Of a stretch of DNA of 64,000 nt, positions 18,148 to 31,618 are shown one piece after another (position 1 is the stretch's first letter; each line of letters opens with the position of its first letter). The stretch is taken from NCBI RefSeq assembly GCF_003288845.1, contig NZ_NHYN01000002.1, positions 108,084-172,083 of the forward strand, in the 5' to 3' direction. A program made the translations under genes and the position numbers. The stretch comes from Helicobacter monodelphidis (GTDB lineage: Bacteria; Campylobacterota; Campylobacteria; Campylobacterales; Helicobacteraceae). A model generated the notes under the pieces. It did not search any database and was not told where the DNA came from. It was given only the letters and a program-made list of their open reading frames with translations.

Positions 18148-19812
18148 ATGGATAGTATGCGAAAATTAGATAAGCTTGAAAAAGCGACGCATTTTAATCG
18201 TAGCGACTTCTTCAAGCTTAGTTTTGCTATTCTTTTCATTCTTTTAACCGCTATCATCGCCCTTTATTACTCTTCATCGATTGACCATGGAATTTATATT
18301 CTTATTGTCGCTACGATGGTGGGAGGATATATGGCTATCAATATCGGTGCAAACGATGTCGCAAATAATGTTGGACCAGCTGTTGGTTCTAAAGCATTAA
18401 CTATGGGGGGTGCGATTTTAATTGCTGCCATCTGTGAAGCAGGAGGAGCGATTATCGCTGGTGGAGATGTTGTAGATACAATTCGTTCTGGAATTGTATC
18501 GCCTACTATTGCCACAGACCAAGAGACTTTCATTAACATTATGTTAGCCGCTCTCATTTCTGGGGCTATATGGTTACACCTTGCTACTGCTGTAGGTGCT
18601 CCTGTTTCAACAACGCATTCTATTGTAGGCGGCATTCTTGGTGCAGGGATCATGGCTGGTGGCTTTGATATTGTTAATTGGGGCGAAATGGGTAAAATCG
18701 TTTCTAGTTGGGTGATTTCACCTTTACTGGGTGGAGGAATTGCAGCAGCATTCTTATTTTTCATTAAACGGACAATCACCTATAAAGAAGATAAGCTCAA
18801 AGCAGCAAAGACGGTTGTACCACTTTTACTTTTTGTAATGAGTGCTGCTTTTTCTATGTATATGATTAGCAAGGGCTTAAAGAAAGTCATTACACTTTCA
18901 CTACCAATGTCGATTGCCGTTTCTCTTGTTATAGGCATTGTTGTTTTCTTGATTTGTCGCCCTCTTATTGCTATGGCAGCCTCTAAAATGGATAACACAA
19001 AGGAAGAGGTTGGAAAATTCTTCACAATACCACTTATTTTTGCTGCCGCTCTTCTGAGTTTTGCACATGGCACAAATGATGTTGCAAATGCTATTGGGCC
19101 ATTGGCAGCCATCAATGACACACTCAAAAGTATCGAAACTGGTATTGCAACAGATGCTAAGGCGACTGTACCACTTTGGATTATGATTGTAGGAGGTTTT
19201 GGGATTTCGCTAGGGCTTGCCCTTTATGGACCAAAATTAATTCGCACAGTAGGAAGTGAAATAACCGACCTCGACCAAGTGCGTGCATTTTGCGTTGCAA
19301 TGAGTGCTGCTGTTACAGTTCTTGTCGCTTCTGCTTTAGGGCTTCCTGTTAGCTCTACCCATATTGCTGTGGGTGCAGTTTTTGGCGTTGGGTTTTTACG
19401 AGAAGGGATCAAGAAACATTATTATGAGATCGAACAGAATATCATTATTGCACATGATGGAGTTGAAACACAGAAAATCAACACATTCTTGGCTGAATTC
19501 CGCAAAGCACCTTTGGCAAGAAAACAGTTAATCCTAAAAGGCTTAAAGCAACGTAGAGAATCAGAAGAAGCGTTGGCTGCTGCTGGTGTTGTTGTCGGAA
19601 CAGATGATGGACTCCAACTTACAAAAATGAGTGAATTACCGACTCTTTCTAAAAAAGATCAAAAACAACTCAAAAAAGCCTATAAAGAAGAGCTTGTTAA
19701 ACGTTCTGCATTCAATAAAATTGTTGCAACTTGGCTAATCACCGTTCCTGCAGCTGCCATTCTTAGTGGACTTACATTCTTGTTGCTAAGATGGGCACAA
19801 ACTTTAGGGTAA
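18148..19812 (+). CDS. pit: Inorganic phosphate transporter, PiT family
   Basis: A 554-residue inner-membrane protein with about 11-12 membrane segments. The two PiT signature repeats are present: GANDVANNVGPAVGSKAL in the first half and HGTNDVANAIGPLAAI in the second, along with paired PVSTTHSIVGG and PVSSTHIAVGAV. A cytoplasmic segment of about 90 residues (430-520) separates the last helices. It imports phosphate using a cation gradient. The gene is monocistronic, with its own promoter and a terminator at 19961-19980. Confidence 0.94.
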   Translation: MDSMRKLDKLEKATHFNRSDFFKLSFAILFILLTAIIALYYSSSIDHGIYILIVATMVGGYMAINIGANDVANNVGPAVGSKALTMGGAILIAAICEAGGAIIAGGDVVDTIRSGIVSPTIATDQETFINIMLAALISGAIWLHLATAVGAPVSTTHSIVGGILGAGIMAGGFDIVNWGEMGKIVSSWVISPLLGGGIAAAFLFFIKRTITYKEDKLKAAKTVVPLLLFVMSAAFSMYMISKGLKKVITLSLPMSIAVSLVIGIVVFLICRPLIAMAASKMDNTKEEVGKFFTIPLIFAAALLSFAHGTNDVANAIGPLAAINDTLKSIETGIATDAKATVPLWIMIVGGFGISLGLALYGPKLIRTVGSEITDLDQVRAFCVAMSAAVTVLVASALGLPVSSTHIAVGAVFGVGFLREGIKKHYYEIEQNIIIAHDGVETQKINTFLAEFRKAPLARKQLILKGLKQRRESEEALAAAGVVVGTDDGLQLTKMSELPTLSKKDQKQLKKAYKEELVKRSAFNKIVATWLITVPAAAILSGLTFLLLRWAQTLG

Positions 19813-19820
19813 AAAAATCT

Positions 19821-19854
19821 CTCAACCGCTGATAGGCTTAATAAGGCGGTTGAG
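19821..19854 (-). terminator. Stem-loop with T-run on the minus strand
   Basis: A perfect 9-bp inverted repeat, CTCAACCGC (19821-19829) and GCGGTTGAG (19846-19854). Read leftward it is followed within 3 bases by a run of seven T (complement of 19811-19817), the form of an intrinsic terminator for minus-strand transcription. No minus-strand gene is annotated upstream of it, so either it terminates a small RNA or it acts as a 3' hairpin of the permease mRNA. Confidence 0.5.
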
Positions 19855-19960
19855 CCATTCCCTATGCATAAAAATCCCACCCTTACTTTCCAGCATTTAC
19901 TCTTGATTTACTGTAGCTTTCTATAATTCCACCATCTCAATCGAATGGAGAGATTGAGAG

Positions 19961-19980
19961 AAGAGAGAAATCTCTTTTTT
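19961..19980 (+). terminator. Intrinsic terminator of the phosphate permease
   Basis: AAGAGA (19961-19966) pairs with TCTCTT (19971-19976) around a GAAA tetraloop, followed by further T. A second hairpin, TCTCAATC/GATTGAGA (19935-19959), stands directly before it. Together they form a credible rightward terminator about 150 bases after the permease gene. Confidence 0.65.
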
Positions 19981-20358
19981 GGTTTTGTATTTAATTTGCT
20001 AAGGCTAGAGGATACCCCCAAAAATATCCCAACACCCCATCTAGCCTTAGTCTTGAGATGCAACCAAGCCTGTTCTTTAAGCATTGTTTATATGCCTAAT
20101 TTAATGATTTAGATTAGGAGTTGTGTGATAGCAATTTTAGACGGGTGTCTCCAAAGGTGTCTTGACAGAGGGATCTATAGCATCAATCTGTTTGAGGAAT
20201 ACCTCATTAACTGTTCTTTTTAATTTTTGAATCGTAAAAGCAAGAAGGTCTTTGGAAGTGCGTTATAAATGGCTAAACCCCATAAACCAACCCAATTCCT
20301 TTAAGATAATGCAGAAATTGCCTTAAACCTCCTCCTTGTTGCACAGAAAGGACCTTTT
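19981..20358. other. Noncoding gap with an 11-bp inverted repeat
   Basis: A 378-base spacer before the response regulator. Positions 19999-20009 and 20040-20050 form a perfect 11-bp inverted repeat (CTAAGGCTAGA/TCTAGCCTTAG) with a 30-base loop, unlike the other hairpins in the window. On the minus strand, 20137-20262 is open for 41 codons and reads protein-like (DLLAFTIQKLKR, ending PLETPV) but has no start codon. It could be a gene remnant. No known RNA family is recognised. Confidence 0.4.
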
Positions 20359-21048
20359 ATGCTGAAGATTCTTATGATAGAAGATGATTTAGAGCTGGCG
20401 GCTATTCTTAGTGAATACCTCGAAGGTCGCGGTATATCCGTGACCAGCTATGATGAACCCTACACTGGAATGAGTGCATTGAACACTCATCATTTTGACC
20501 TCCTTCTTTTAGATTTAACACTTCCCAATCTTGATGGGCTTGAGGTATGCAAAAGGGTAGCCAAAAGCAAAAACATCCCCATAATCATCTCGTCAGCACG
20601 AAGCGATATTAACGATAAAGTTCAGAGTTTGGAGTTTGGTGCTGACGATTATCTCCCTAAACCATATGACCCTGAGGAACTTGTTGCACGCATTCATAGT
20701 ATTTTGAGACGTTACCAAAATAATTCAAGTGACAAAAAACAACAACAATCACAAAAAGTGTTTGAACTCAAAGAAAGTAATCGTGAAATTTTATACAAAG
20801 GAAAATCGCTAGATTTAACACGTGCAGAGTATGAAATTCTTGCCCATCTCATCAAACGCAATGGTGCAGCCATTTCACGCGAAGAAATTTCACTTAGCTC
20901 CCCCTCCATCAACCCAGAAAGCTCCAACAAAAGCATAGATGTCATCATTGGACGTCTGCGTACAAAGATTGAAGAAAATCCAAAAGAACCTAAGCATATT
21001 ATTTCTGTCCGCGGAATTGGCTACCGCTTAGATAGTAACATTAAGTAG
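20359..21048 (+). CDS. arsR: OmpR-family response regulator, ArsR-like
   Basis: A 229-residue regulator. The receiver domain (1-120) has the acidic pair E8/D9/D10, phosphoacceptor D52 ([13 protein letters not shown]), S77/S78 and K101 (LPKPYDP). A winged-helix DNA-binding domain occupies about 130-225, with [14 protein letters not shown] and VRGIGYRLD. The next genes are a sensor kinase and hemB, the order seen around H. pylori HP0166-HP0165-HP0163, the acid-responsive ArsRS system, hence the symbol. Acid sensing in this species is inferred, not shown. Confidence 0.88.
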   Translation: MLKILMIEDDLELAAILSEYLEGRGISVTSYDEPYTGMSALNTHHFDLLLLDLTLPNLDGLEVCKRVAKSKNIPIIISSARSDINDKVQSLEFGADDYLPKPYDPEELVARIHSILRRYQNNSSDKKQQQSQKVFELKESNREILYKGKSLDLTRAEYEILAHLIKRNGAAISREEISLSSPSINPESSNKSIDVIIGRLRTKIEENPKEPKHIISVRGIGYRLDSNIK

Positions 21049-21064
21049 GAATCTAGGAATTGCG

Positions 21065-22321
21065 GTGAAAGGATACAATTCCATCTTTATTAAAGTAACG
21101 ATTCTTTTTGCCTTTTCCCTAATAGGACTTGGTGCATTCTCTTTCTATTTTATTCGGATGCACGCCAACAATGAACATTTAGAAGCCCAACGCAAATATA
21201 ATCAATTCATTGCAACAATAAACAAAATTATTTATTATGGTGGCAATCTCGCACTAATTGAAAAATATCTTAATGAACTTGACTTCCAAATGATTGATAA
21301 TCAAAAAATTAAAGAAGAGTTATTTTCACAAGTTGCACCTAATTTTGGCGGAATTGTTGCTAAAATCCTTAACGATGAAGATAGCATTTACATTCTTGTT
21401 CAAACGCCAGAAAAAGCTACACTTTACAAAGATTCTTCCAAAGAATCTCGCAAAAACTCCTACATCCTTACTTTTATGGCTTTTTTTATCGTAATTGTTC
21501 TTTATATTCTTATCATCAAAAGCTTAATGCCGTTGAGAGGGTTACGCAAATCTATACGCAAATTTGCACAAGGCGAACAAAACATTTCTTGCGTTATTCC
21601 CCATAACGACGAAATTGGAGAATTGTCGCGTGAATTTGATAATGCGATTAAAAAAATTAGTGCTCTCAACCAATCTCGCCATTTATTTTTACGCACAATT
21701 ATGCATGAACTAAAAACGCCTATTACAAAGGGAAGAATCGTTGCAGAAATGGTGGAAAACCAAACACAAAAGGAACGATTAATTTTTATCTTTATGCGTC
21801 TTAATTCTTTGATCGATGAATTTGCAAAAATTGAGGAAATGAGTTCAAAAAACTATAAAATTTCAAAGCAGGAGTACCCTTTTCAAGAAGTATTGGATTC
21901 TGTATTTAAGCAATTAATGAATGATTACAAACAAAATGAAAGTATTATTTATCCACAAGAAGATTTTATCGTTAAAGTTGATTTTGAAATGTTCTCGCTT
22001 GCACTCAAAAATCTTATTGATAATGCACTAAAATACAAAAGTGAGGGTAGTGTTATCATTGAAACTGATGCAAATTCTATCATTGTTAAAAATTATGGTC
22101 AACCCCTTTTGTATCCCATTAATGAATATTTTAAACCTTTTTTTAAGGATTCTAAGAATCCACATTCGCAAGGATTAGGGCTTGGTTTATATATCATTAA
22201 AAACACGCTTGAAGCACAAGGATTAAAATTCCAATATGCTTATCAAGACCAAATCCATCACTTTATCATTAAAGGTGCGATGGTTAAGCCTAAAAAACAA
22301 ATCAACCACAAAAAAGGATAA
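21065..22321 (+). CDS. arsS: Sensor histidine kinase, ArsS-like
   Basis: A 418-residue inner-membrane kinase. It starts with GTG, 16 bp after the regulator gene. A first membrane segment (about 9-30) precedes a periplasmic sensor loop of about 100 residues, then a second membrane segment (about 133-152), HAMP (about 153-205), phosphorylated H214 in [12 protein letters not shown] box ([11 protein letters not shown]) and G box ([12 protein letters not shown]). It is the cognate kinase of the regulator before it. The ArsS periplasmic loop in H. pylori senses acid through histidines; this loop contains few histidines (H33 and H38 region), so the signal may differ. Confidence 0.87.
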   Translation: MKGYNSIFIKVTILFAFSLIGLGAFSFYFIRMHANNEHLEAQRKYNQFIATINKIIYYGGNLALIEKYLNELDFQMIDNQKIKEELFSQVAPNFGGIVAKILNDEDSIYILVQTPEKATLYKDSSKESRKNSYILTFMAFFIVIVLYILIIKSLMPLRGLRKSIRKFAQGEQNISCVIPHNDEIGELSREFDNAIKKISALNQSRHLFLRTIMHELKTPITKGRIVAEMVENQTQKERLIFIFMRLNSLIDEFAKIEEMSSKNYKISKQEYPFQEVLDSVFKQLMNDYKQNESIIYPQEDFIVKVDFEMFSLALKNLIDNALKYKSEGSVIIETDANSIIVKNYGQPLLYPINEYFKPFFKDSKNPHSQGLGLGLYIIKNTLEAQGLKFQYAYQDQIHHFIIKGAMVKPKKQINHKKG

Positions 22322-22323
22322 AT

Positions 22324-23298
22324 ATGTTTAAACGATTCAGAACATTACGCCAAAACCCGCTCATAAGAGATTTAGTAACCGAAACAAGGCTATGTAAAAA
22401 AGATTTTATTTACCCCTTATTTGTTATTGAGGGGGAAAATATTAAAAATAGCATTGAATCAATGCCCGGAGTATTTGTGATGAGCATAGATTATCTCCTT
22501 AAAGAATGTGAAGAATTACTCAAACTCGGTGTTACAAATCTTTTACTCTTTGGTATTCCAAAAATTAAAGATAGTATCGGTTCTGCAGCATTATCAGAAG
22601 AATTTATTGTAGCAAAAAGTATTCTTGCGATAAAAAAATATTTTGGGGACGCATTTTTAATCTCCGCTGATTTATGCTTTTGTGAGTATACAGACCATGG
22701 GCATTGTGGCATTCTGGATGAAAAAGGGCATTTACACAATGATGCGACTTTAGAAATTCTTGCTAAACAAGCCCTGATTCTTGCAGAATCTGGGGTGGAT
22801 ATATTAGCTCCAAGCGGTATGCTTGATGGAATGATTCTTACATTAAAGCAGGTTTTAGAGAAAAGTAATTTTTCCCATATTCCCATCATGAGTTACTCAA
22901 CCAAATTTGCAAGTGCCTATTATGGACCTTTTAGAGATGTTGCACAATCTACACCAAGTTTTGGCGACCGCAAAGGCTATCAACAAAATCCCGCCAATCG
23001 TAGAGAGGCAATTCTTGAGAGCCTCAATGACGAAAAAGAAGGTGCAGATATTTTAATGGTTAAACCAGCTTTAGCTTATTTAGATGTTGTGCGGGAAATA
23101 CGCGAACACTCCTTACTACCTTTAGCAGTTTATAATGTGAGTGGCGAATATAGTCTCTTGAAGCTTGCACAAAAAGCCGGGATTCTTGACTATCAACGTA
23201 CCTTATTAGAAACAATGGTAAGCTTTAAACGTGCGGGTGCTGATATTATCATTAGCTATCATACAAAGGAAATGTGTGAATTAGATTTGATCAATTAA
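22324..23298 (+). CDS. hemB: Delta-aminolevulinic acid dehydratase
   Basis: A 324-residue enzyme condensing two aminolevulinate molecules to porphobilinogen for haem. The N terminus [18 protein letters not shown], the metal-site loop [14 protein letters not shown] with three cysteines (zinc type), the Schiff-base lysine region [20 protein letters not shown] and the second lysine in [12 protein letters not shown] are all present. It starts 2 bp after the kinase gene, so it shares the transcript with the two-component pair. Confidence 0.96.
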   Translation: MFKRFRTLRQNPLIRDLVTETRLCKKDFIYPLFVIEGENIKNSIESMPGVFVMSIDYLLKECEELLKLGVTNLLLFGIPKIKDSIGSAALSEEFIVAKSILAIKKYFGDAFLISADLCFCEYTDHGHCGILDEKGHLHNDATLEILAKQALILAESGVDILAPSGMLDGMILTLKQVLEKSNFSHIPIMSYSTKFASAYYGPFRDVAQSTPSFGDRKGYQQNPANRREAILESLNDEKEGADILMVKPALAYLDVVREIREHSLLPLAVYNVSGEYSLLKLAQKAGILDYQRTLLETMVSFKRAGADIIISYHTKEMCELDLIN

Positions 23299-23312
23299 TG
23301 AGAATTAAATAA

Positions 23313-26291
<2,979 letters not shown>

Positions 26292-26299
<8 letters not shown>

Positions 26300-26939
26300 A
26301 GAAGAATTACCACTTATTACACTTTTGCACCACACACCCTTGCATATTTGTTCCCATGCAACACGAACTTGCTGGCAAAGCTTTGCAAAAGGGGATAATG
26401 GCGGGGAGATTGATTGTGAGCTTATCGATAGAGTCGGTAATCAATATCGACACTCAAGCACGCTCGAACATCTTTACTATAATTTTTACATTCAAGGTAT
26501 TAGCAGAACGTGTTTACAAGAATTAGCACGGCATCGAATTGCTTCTTTAAGTGTAAAATCTACGCGTTACACCTTAAAGGAACTTAAGCAAGAGTCAAGC
26601 TTTTTACCCATCAATTCCATAAATATTCAGAGGGCAAAACAATTCATCATTTTTACGGAAAATCAAAAAGTGAATGAAGCAAGCATCCATGCATTGGAAC
26701 AACTAAGGGGCTTATTATCTGATGGCATCAGTAATGATTTAGCAAAATTTGCAATGCCTGAATGCTATCGCACTGAACTTACATGGAGCGTGAACGCAAG
26801 GAGCTTACAAAATTTTTTCACATTGCGTTCTAGCAAAAAGGCATTATGGGAAATACGACGATTAGCTTTCAGTATCTATAAAGCTTTACCAAAAGAACAT
26901 TTATTTATCTTTAAGCGATGTATGGAGGTTACAGAATGA
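26292..26939 (+). CDS. thyX: Flavin-dependent thymidylate synthase
   Basis: About 215 residues. It carries the ThyX signature R-H-R-x7-S ([11 protein letters not shown]), followed by TRYT, and the C-terminal segment [19 protein letters not shown] that binds dUMP. ThyX methylates dUMP with folate and FAD and replaces ThyA. The ATG at 26292 lies inside the pglF end; the longer frame upstream is unlikely. The stop overlaps the glmM start (ATGA). Its position between pglF and glmM is operon convenience rather than function. Confidence 0.95.
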
Positions 26940-28276
26940 AATTATTTGGGACAGATGGAGTCAGAGGCAAAGCGGGTGAAAAGATTAGTGTTTTCACCTC
27001 CTTAAAAATGGGACTTGCAGCAGGGATTTATTTTCGCAAAAATTCTAAAACTAACAAGATTCTTGTAGGCAAAGATACACGTCGCAGCGGGTATATGATT
27101 GAAAATGCAATTGTAAGTGGCTTAACTGCTGTAGGTTATAATGTCATTCAAATTGGTCCTATGCCAACCCCCACCATTGCATACTTAACAGAAGATATGC
27201 GTTGCGATGCAGGAATTATGATTAGTGCAAGCCACAATCCTTATGATGATAATGGCATTAAATTCTTTGACCCTAACGGATTCAAACTTGATGAAAGTGC
27301 AGAATGTGAGATTGAAAAAATTTTCCATGATGACACCCTTTTAGAAAAATCCCAAAAAATGGGTAAGGAGATTGGTAGCTCTAAACGCATTGATGATGTC
27401 ATTGGACGCTATATTGTACATATTAAAAATTCTTTCTCCAAAGAACTATCACTCATTGGTATTAGAATTGTACTTGATGTAGCCAATGGTGCAGCATATA
27501 AAGTAGCCCCAACGATTTTTAGTGAACTAGGTGCAGAAGTATTTGTAATCAACGATAAGCCAAATGGTTACAATATCAACGAAAATTGCGGTGCAACACA
27601 ACCGCAAATGTTGGCAAAAGAAGTTAAGCGTGTACGTGCTGATATTGGTTTTGCGCTTGATGGAGATGCAGACAGGCTCGTTGTAGTAGACAATAAAGGT
27701 GAAATTATTGATGGAGACCAACTCATTGGTGCTTTAAGCACACACCTAAAACGGACTAATGCCCTCACAAAACCTGCCATTGTTGCCACACAAATGAGCA
27801 ATCTTGGGCTAGAAGAATATCTTAAAAAAACACTTAAATTGAATCTTTTACGTTGCAATGTAGGCGATAAATATGTGCTTGAATTAATGCAAAAAGAGGG
27901 TGTTAATTTTGGCGGTGAGCAGAGTGGACACATCATTTTGAGTGATTTTGCAAAAACAGGAGATGGATTACTTTCAGCATTACAAGTTATCGCCTTTGTG
28001 CTTAAAAGCAATAAAAGTAGTGCAGAAGCCTTAAAACTATTTGAACTCTATCCGCAACGACTTATGAATTTGAACATTTCTAAAAAACGCAATCTTGATG
28101 AAATTGATGGCTTAAAAGATTTAACAAGTGAAATTGAAAAGCAACATATGCGACACCTTATTCGCTATTCTGGAACAGAAAACAAATTAAGAATTCTTCT
28201 GGAAGGGAACGATTTAAGTATTCTAGAAGAATATCTTAAAAAACTTGAAGATTTATTTAAAAAGGCATTAATCTAG
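26936..28276 (+). CDS. glmM: Phosphoglucosamine mutase
   Basis: A 446-residue enzyme converting glucosamine-6-P to glucosamine-1-P for peptidoglycan and lipopolysaccharide. It begins [10 protein letters not shown], has the active-site phosphoserine loop [15 protein letters not shown], the metal loop [11 protein letters not shown], the sugar-binding GGEQSGHII and the phosphate-binding [11 protein letters not shown]. The ATG at 26936 follows GGAGG and overlaps the thyX stop. It is followed by lspA, as in H. pylori (HP0075-HP0074). Confidence 0.97.
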   Translation: MKLFGTDGVRGKAGEKISVFTSLKMGLAAGIYFRKNSKTNKILVGKDTRRSGYMIENAIVSGLTAVGYNVIQIGPMPTPTIAYLTEDMRCDAGIMISASHNPYDDNGIKFFDPNGFKLDESAECEIEKIFHDDTLLEKSQKMGKEIGSSKRIDDVIGRYIVHIKNSFSKELSLIGIRIVLDVANGAAYKVAPTIFSELGAEVFVINDKPNGYNINENCGATQPQMLAKEVKRVRADIGFALDGDADRLVVVDNKGEIIDGDQLIGALSTHLKRTNALTKPAIVATQMSNLGLEEYLKKTLKLNLLRCNVGDKYVLELMQKEGVNFGGEQSGHIILSDFAKTGDGLLSALQVIAFVLKSNKSSAEALKLFELYPQRLMNLNISKKRNLDEIDGLKDLTSEIEKQHMRHLIRYSGTENKLRILLEGNDLSILEEYLKKLEDLFKKALI

Positions 28277-28725
28277 TGGTAATCAATAAGAATTTTATCA
28301 AAGCGACAAGCATTGCCTTTGTGGTTTTTGTCATCGACCAAGCCATTAAATATTGGGCCGTTTATACAAATGTCAACATTGAAGCCACCCCCATTTCTTT
28401 AGTTCTTGCTTACAACAAAGGCGTTGCATTCTCAATGTTTGCTGGGCTTGAAGGTTGGCTAAAATATTTGCAAATTCTTCTTATGTTACTCATTGCAACT
28501 TATCTCTACAAGAATCCTAACCTATTCAATGCCCACTATTTGCCCATCGGCATTCTCTTTGGTGCAGCATTTGGAAATATTATTGATCGCTTTATTCATA
28601 TCGGTGTCGTGGATTATATTTTTTGGCACTATCTCTTTGAATTTGCTATTTTCAATTTTGCGGATATAATGATTAACTTTGCTGTGCTACTGATTCTTTA
28701 TCAAAGCTTTTTCAAGAAGGCTTAA
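28276..28725 (+). CDS. lspA: Lipoprotein signal peptidase
   Basis: A 149-residue inner-membrane aspartic protease that cleaves prolipoprotein signal peptides. Four membrane segments are visible. The conserved blocks are VIDQAIKYWAV, YNKGVAFSMFAG, GAAFGNIIDRFIH (catalytic Asp) and the final FAIFNFADIMINFAV (second Asp). The GTG start overlaps the glmM stop by one base. Several lipoproteins in this window depend on it. Confidence 0.95.
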   Translation: MVINKNFIKATSIAFVVFVIDQAIKYWAVYTNVNIEATPISLVLAYNKGVAFSMFAGLEGWLKYLQILLMLLIATYLYKNPNLFNAHYLPIGILFGAAFGNIIDRFIHIGVVDYIFWHYLFEFAIFNFADIMINFAVLLILYQSFFKKA

Positions 28726-28734
28726 AATTTTTTC

Positions 28735-28743
28735 TGGTATAAT
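28735..28743 (+). promoter_or_regulatory. Extended -10 promoter of tRNA-Val
   Basis: TGGTATAAT is a perfect extended -10 box 20 bases before the tRNA gene, giving a start site roughly 8-13 bases before the mature 5' end. Confidence 0.65.
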
Positions 28744-28762
28744 TGCAACTCCTTTCGTTATT

Positions 28763-28838
28763 GGTCGCGTAGCTCAGTTGGTAGAGCACTACCTTGACAT
28801 GGTAGTGGTCGTTGGTTCAAGTCCAATCGTGGCCACCA
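28763..28838 (+). tRNA. tRNA-Val (anticodon GAC)
   Basis: A 76-base cloverleaf. The acceptor GGTCGCG pairs with CGTGGCC with two G-U pairs. D arm AGCTC...GAGC, anticodon stem CTACC/GGTAG around TTGACAT, giving anticodon GAC that reads GUC/GUU valine codons, and a T arm with GGTTCAAGTCC. Discriminator A and an encoded CCA end it at 28838. No truncated copy or integrase is adjacent. Confidence 0.95.
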
Positions 28839-28892
28839 TTCTTTGTTTTACTTATTCAGCCTTTTATATTCCTTAGGTATATTAGTTAGGCT

Positions 28893-29966
28893 TTAGCCAT
28901 TATTTAGCTTCCCTTTTTCTTGGTTCGCCTGATAAACATAGGCAAGAACTTCAGCAACAGCCGCAAACATAGCTTCTGGGATAACTTCCTCAATATCTAC
29001 AGACTTATATAACTCGCGTGCCAAAGATGGATTCTCAACAATCGGCACATCATTTTCAAATGCAATGTCCTTGATTCTTGTTGCAAGATGGTCGACTCCC
29101 TTTGCAACCACACGTGGAGCAGATTCTTGAGCCTGGTCAAATCGCAAAGCGACTGCATAATGTGTTGGATTTGTAATAACAACGCTTGCACCTGGTACAG
29201 CTTGAGACATACGTTTGCGTGACGCTTGAAACATCAAAGAACGAATTTTACCCTTAATTTCCGGATTTCCTTCTTGTTGCTTGAATTCATCTTTTACCTC
29301 TTGCTTTGTCATCTTAAGGCTCTTATAATAACGTCTTCGCTTAATCACATAATCAATAGCACTCATCAAAAAGAAAAAAAGCAACAAAATAGCCACAAGA
29401 ATAATCGCTTTATCTCGCAACCAACGCATTTGGTCATAAAGGGGAAGTAAAGCAACAGTTGTCAATTCACCAATAAACCAAGAAAAAACCCAAAAACCAA
29501 TGCCAAAAGCAGCCAACACCTTGACTGTAAGCAAAAAACCATCAACCAATTTTTTAATAGAAAATAAATTCTTAAATCCACTGACAGGATTGATTTTTGC
29601 AAGATTAAATTTAATTGCTTTAGAAGTAAGCAAAAAACCAAACTGCCCAACATTACTCGCCACTGCAACAATCATCAACCCTGCAAAAAATGGTGCAATA
29701 ATGAAAAATAATTCTTGAATAAAACGCAATGTAATCGAAACAACATTAGCTGCTGTCATCTCTACGCTAAACAAACTCATAGAAAAATGATAAATATCCA
29801 TACAGCGGTCAACAACATATGTAAAGAGAACATAAAGTAAAATAAAACCAACCACCAAACCAAAAAAGCCCACAACTTCCGGACTTTTAGGAACATTTCC
29901 CTCTTCTCTTGCTTTCTCTATTTTTTTCGCTGAAGGTTCTTCTGTTTTCTCTTCTTCATCAGCCAT
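28893..29966 (-). CDS. flhB: Flagellar export protein FlhB
   Basis: A 357-residue inner-membrane protein of the flagellar type III export apparatus that switches substrate specificity. It starts EEEKTEEPSAKKIEKAREEGNVPKS, has four membrane segments (about 30-215) and a cytoplasmic domain with the autocleavage NPTH motif (VVITNPTHYAVALRF) and VVAKGVDHLA. The ATG at 29966 has GGAG eight bases upstream and lies 1 bp after mobA. The mobA-flhB order is the same as in H. pylori. Confidence 0.96.
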   Translation of the reverse strand: MADEEEKTEEPSAKKIEKAREEGNVPKSPEVVGFFGLVVGFILLYVLFTYVVDRCMDIYHFSMSLFSVEMTAANVVSITLRFIQELFFIIAPFFAGLMIVAVASNVGQFGFLLTSKAIKFNLAKINPVSGFKNLFSIKKLVDGFLLTVKVLAAFGIGFWVFSWFIGELTTVALLPLYDQMRWLRDKAIILVAILLLFFFLMSAIDYVIKRRRYYKSLKMTKQEVKDEFKQQEGNPEIKGKIRSLMFQASRKRMSQAVPGASVVITNPTHYAVALRFDQAQESAPRVVAKGVDHLATRIKDIAFENDVPIVENPSLARELYKSVDIEEVIPEAMFAAVAEVLAYVYQANQEKGKLNNG

Positions 29967-29967
29967 A

Positions 29968-30546
29968 CTATGCTCCAAAATCCCTTAAAATTGCTTGATA
30001 CTCTTCTTTTGTGTTTGCGTTTTGAAAAAATTTAACCTCATCGCATTCAAGGTATTTTATCCAAATAAACCTTTCAGCTTCACTAATTTTTAAAATATTA
30101 TTTTTAAGCATACGGTATAATCCAGAAAGTGATTTTTTTGTATAAATACCAAGCAAGGAATGAATATGACTAGAATCTTTAAAAACAAGTGCATCCACCC
30201 CCAGATTAGATTCAGCCCTAAAAGCTTCCTGTAGGGCTTGAATCTGTGCAAGACTTACAAGCGGGGTATCCACAGGAATAATAAAATTCTGTTCACAATT
30301 AGATTGCTCTAAAATACTACATAACCCGTTAATAGGACTTGAAATCTCTTGTAAATCCATAAAAATATTACTACCCCAAGAACCTTTGTAGTGCTTCTTT
30401 GATGACAAAAAAACTTCTGTAAAAAGCCTAGACTCTACAAGACGTTGATATTGATACTCTAACATGGTTTTTCCACCCAACTCTAAAAGTGCCTTATCCT
30501 GTCCCATACGCCTACTTTGCCCACCGCACAAAATCACCGCATTCAT
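29968..30546 (-). CDS. mobA: Molybdenum cofactor guanylyltransferase
   Basis: A 192-residue enzyme that joins GMP to molybdopterin to give the bis-MGD cofactor. The N terminus has LCGGQSRRMGQDKALLELGG, the nucleotide-binding loop, followed by IPVDTPLV. An AAGGAGG precedes the start. It is divergent from moaA, another molybdenum cofactor gene, across a 98-bp gap. Confidence 0.93.
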   Translation of the reverse strand: MNAVILCGGQSRRMGQDKALLELGGKTMLEYQYQRLVESRLFTEVFLSSKKHYKGSWGSNIFMDLQEISSPINGLCSILEQSNCEQNFIIPVDTPLVSLAQIQALQEAFRAESNLGVDALVFKDSSHIHSLLGIYTKKSLSGLYRMLKNNILKISEAERFIWIKYLECDEVKFFQNANTKEEYQAILRDFGA

Positions 30547-30644
30547 TATTCCTCCTTCAGCTAATCTCCTAAATAAAGAATCATTTTTAATAATATTTTT
30601 AGGGATATCACGCTATTTTACCAAAAATTTTACAAAGGATAAGA

Positions 30645-31610
30645 ATGCTTCAAGATCGATTTGGTCGAGTCGTAAATTATTTACGCATTTCTATAACACA
30701 AAAATGTAATTTTCGTTGCCAATATTGTATGCCTAACACGCCTGATGATTTTTTTGATTCGCTTGAGGAAATTCCATTAAATGCTATGCTTAATTTTATT
30801 TATTTAATGATTGATGAGGGTATCCAAAAAATTCGCATCACGGGTGGCGAACCCTTATTGCGTAAGGATGTAGATGATTTTATTGCAAAAATTTATGCCT
30901 ACTCCCCACAAGTCGATATTGCCCTTACGACAAATGGTTATTTTCTTCCTCACTACGCCCAAAGATTAAAAAATGCAGGACTCAAACGCATAAATATCTC
31001 CCTCGACACACTTAAGAAAGAAAAAGCAATCCTATTAAGCAAAAAAGATATATTAGAACAAACCCTAAGTGGGATTGAAGAGGCGTTGAAAGCTGGATTA
31101 AAAATTAAACTAAATATGGTGCCTCTAGTAGGGATAAATGATGACGAAATTTTAGAGATTTTAGAATTTGCAATACAAAAAGGAATTATGTTACGTTTTA
31201 TTGAATTTATGGAGAACGAACATGCAAGTACAAAAATTAAGGGCTTAAGGGCAACTGATATTTTGAATATTATTCATTTGCGCTATGCCACACAAAAAAA
31301 AGAAAAAGAAAATTTTGGACCAGCATCCCTTTATGAAATTCCACAAAAAGCTACATTTGGCATTATCGCACCCCACGATCACCATTTTTGCGAAAGTTGC
31401 AACCGTATCCGCTTGAACTCTGAGGGCTTTATTATTCCTTGCCTTTATTTTGATGAAGCCATCAATCTAAAAGAAGCTATACTCAACAATGATCAACAAG
31501 AAATGAAAATGGGCGTACAAAAAGCTCTAAATAATAAGGCAGAGAAGAATCGATGGAGTGAGGTTTCAAGTGAAATTTCTAGTCGTGCATTCTATAAAAC
31601 CGGCGGTTAA
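30645..31610 (+). CDS. moaA: GTP 3',8-cyclase
   Basis: A 321-residue radical SAM enzyme for the first step of molybdopterin synthesis. N-terminal cluster ligands are C21-x3-C25-x2-C28 (CNFRCQYC), followed by GGEPLLRKD. The second cluster is at the C-terminal third: CESCNRIRLNSEGFIIPC. The usual C-terminal Gly-Gly tail is present as TGG. An AAGGAT ribosome site precedes the ATG. Confidence 0.96.
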   Translation: MLQDRFGRVVNYLRISITQKCNFRCQYCMPNTPDDFFDSLEEIPLNAMLNFIYLMIDEGIQKIRITGGEPLLRKDVDDFIAKIYAYSPQVDIALTTNGYFLPHYAQRLKNAGLKRINISLDTLKKEKAILLSKKDILEQTLSGIEEALKAGLKIKLNMVPLVGINDDEILEILEFAIQKGIMLRFIEFMENEHASTKIKGLRATDILNIIHLRYATQKKEKENFGPASLYEIPQKATFGIIAPHDHHFCESCNRIRLNSEGFIIPCLYFDEAINLKEAILNNDQQEMKMGVQKALNNKAEKNRWSEVSSEISSRAFYKTGG

Positions 31611-31618
31611 AATAAAAC

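Noticed and set aside
18294..19412. Several long open frames opposite the phosphate permease
   Set aside because: Mirror frames of a membrane-protein gene with Ala/Ile/Pro-rich translation; no starts with ribosome sites.
28763..28838. tRNA-Val as an integration site
   Set aside because: No repeated 3' tRNA sequence or integrase nearby; the integrase at 35304 is 6.5 kb away with core genes between.
29226..29718. Open frames on the plus strand within flhB
   Set aside because: They are shadows of flhB, which has full FlhB motifs on the other strand; no ribosome sites or recognisable content.
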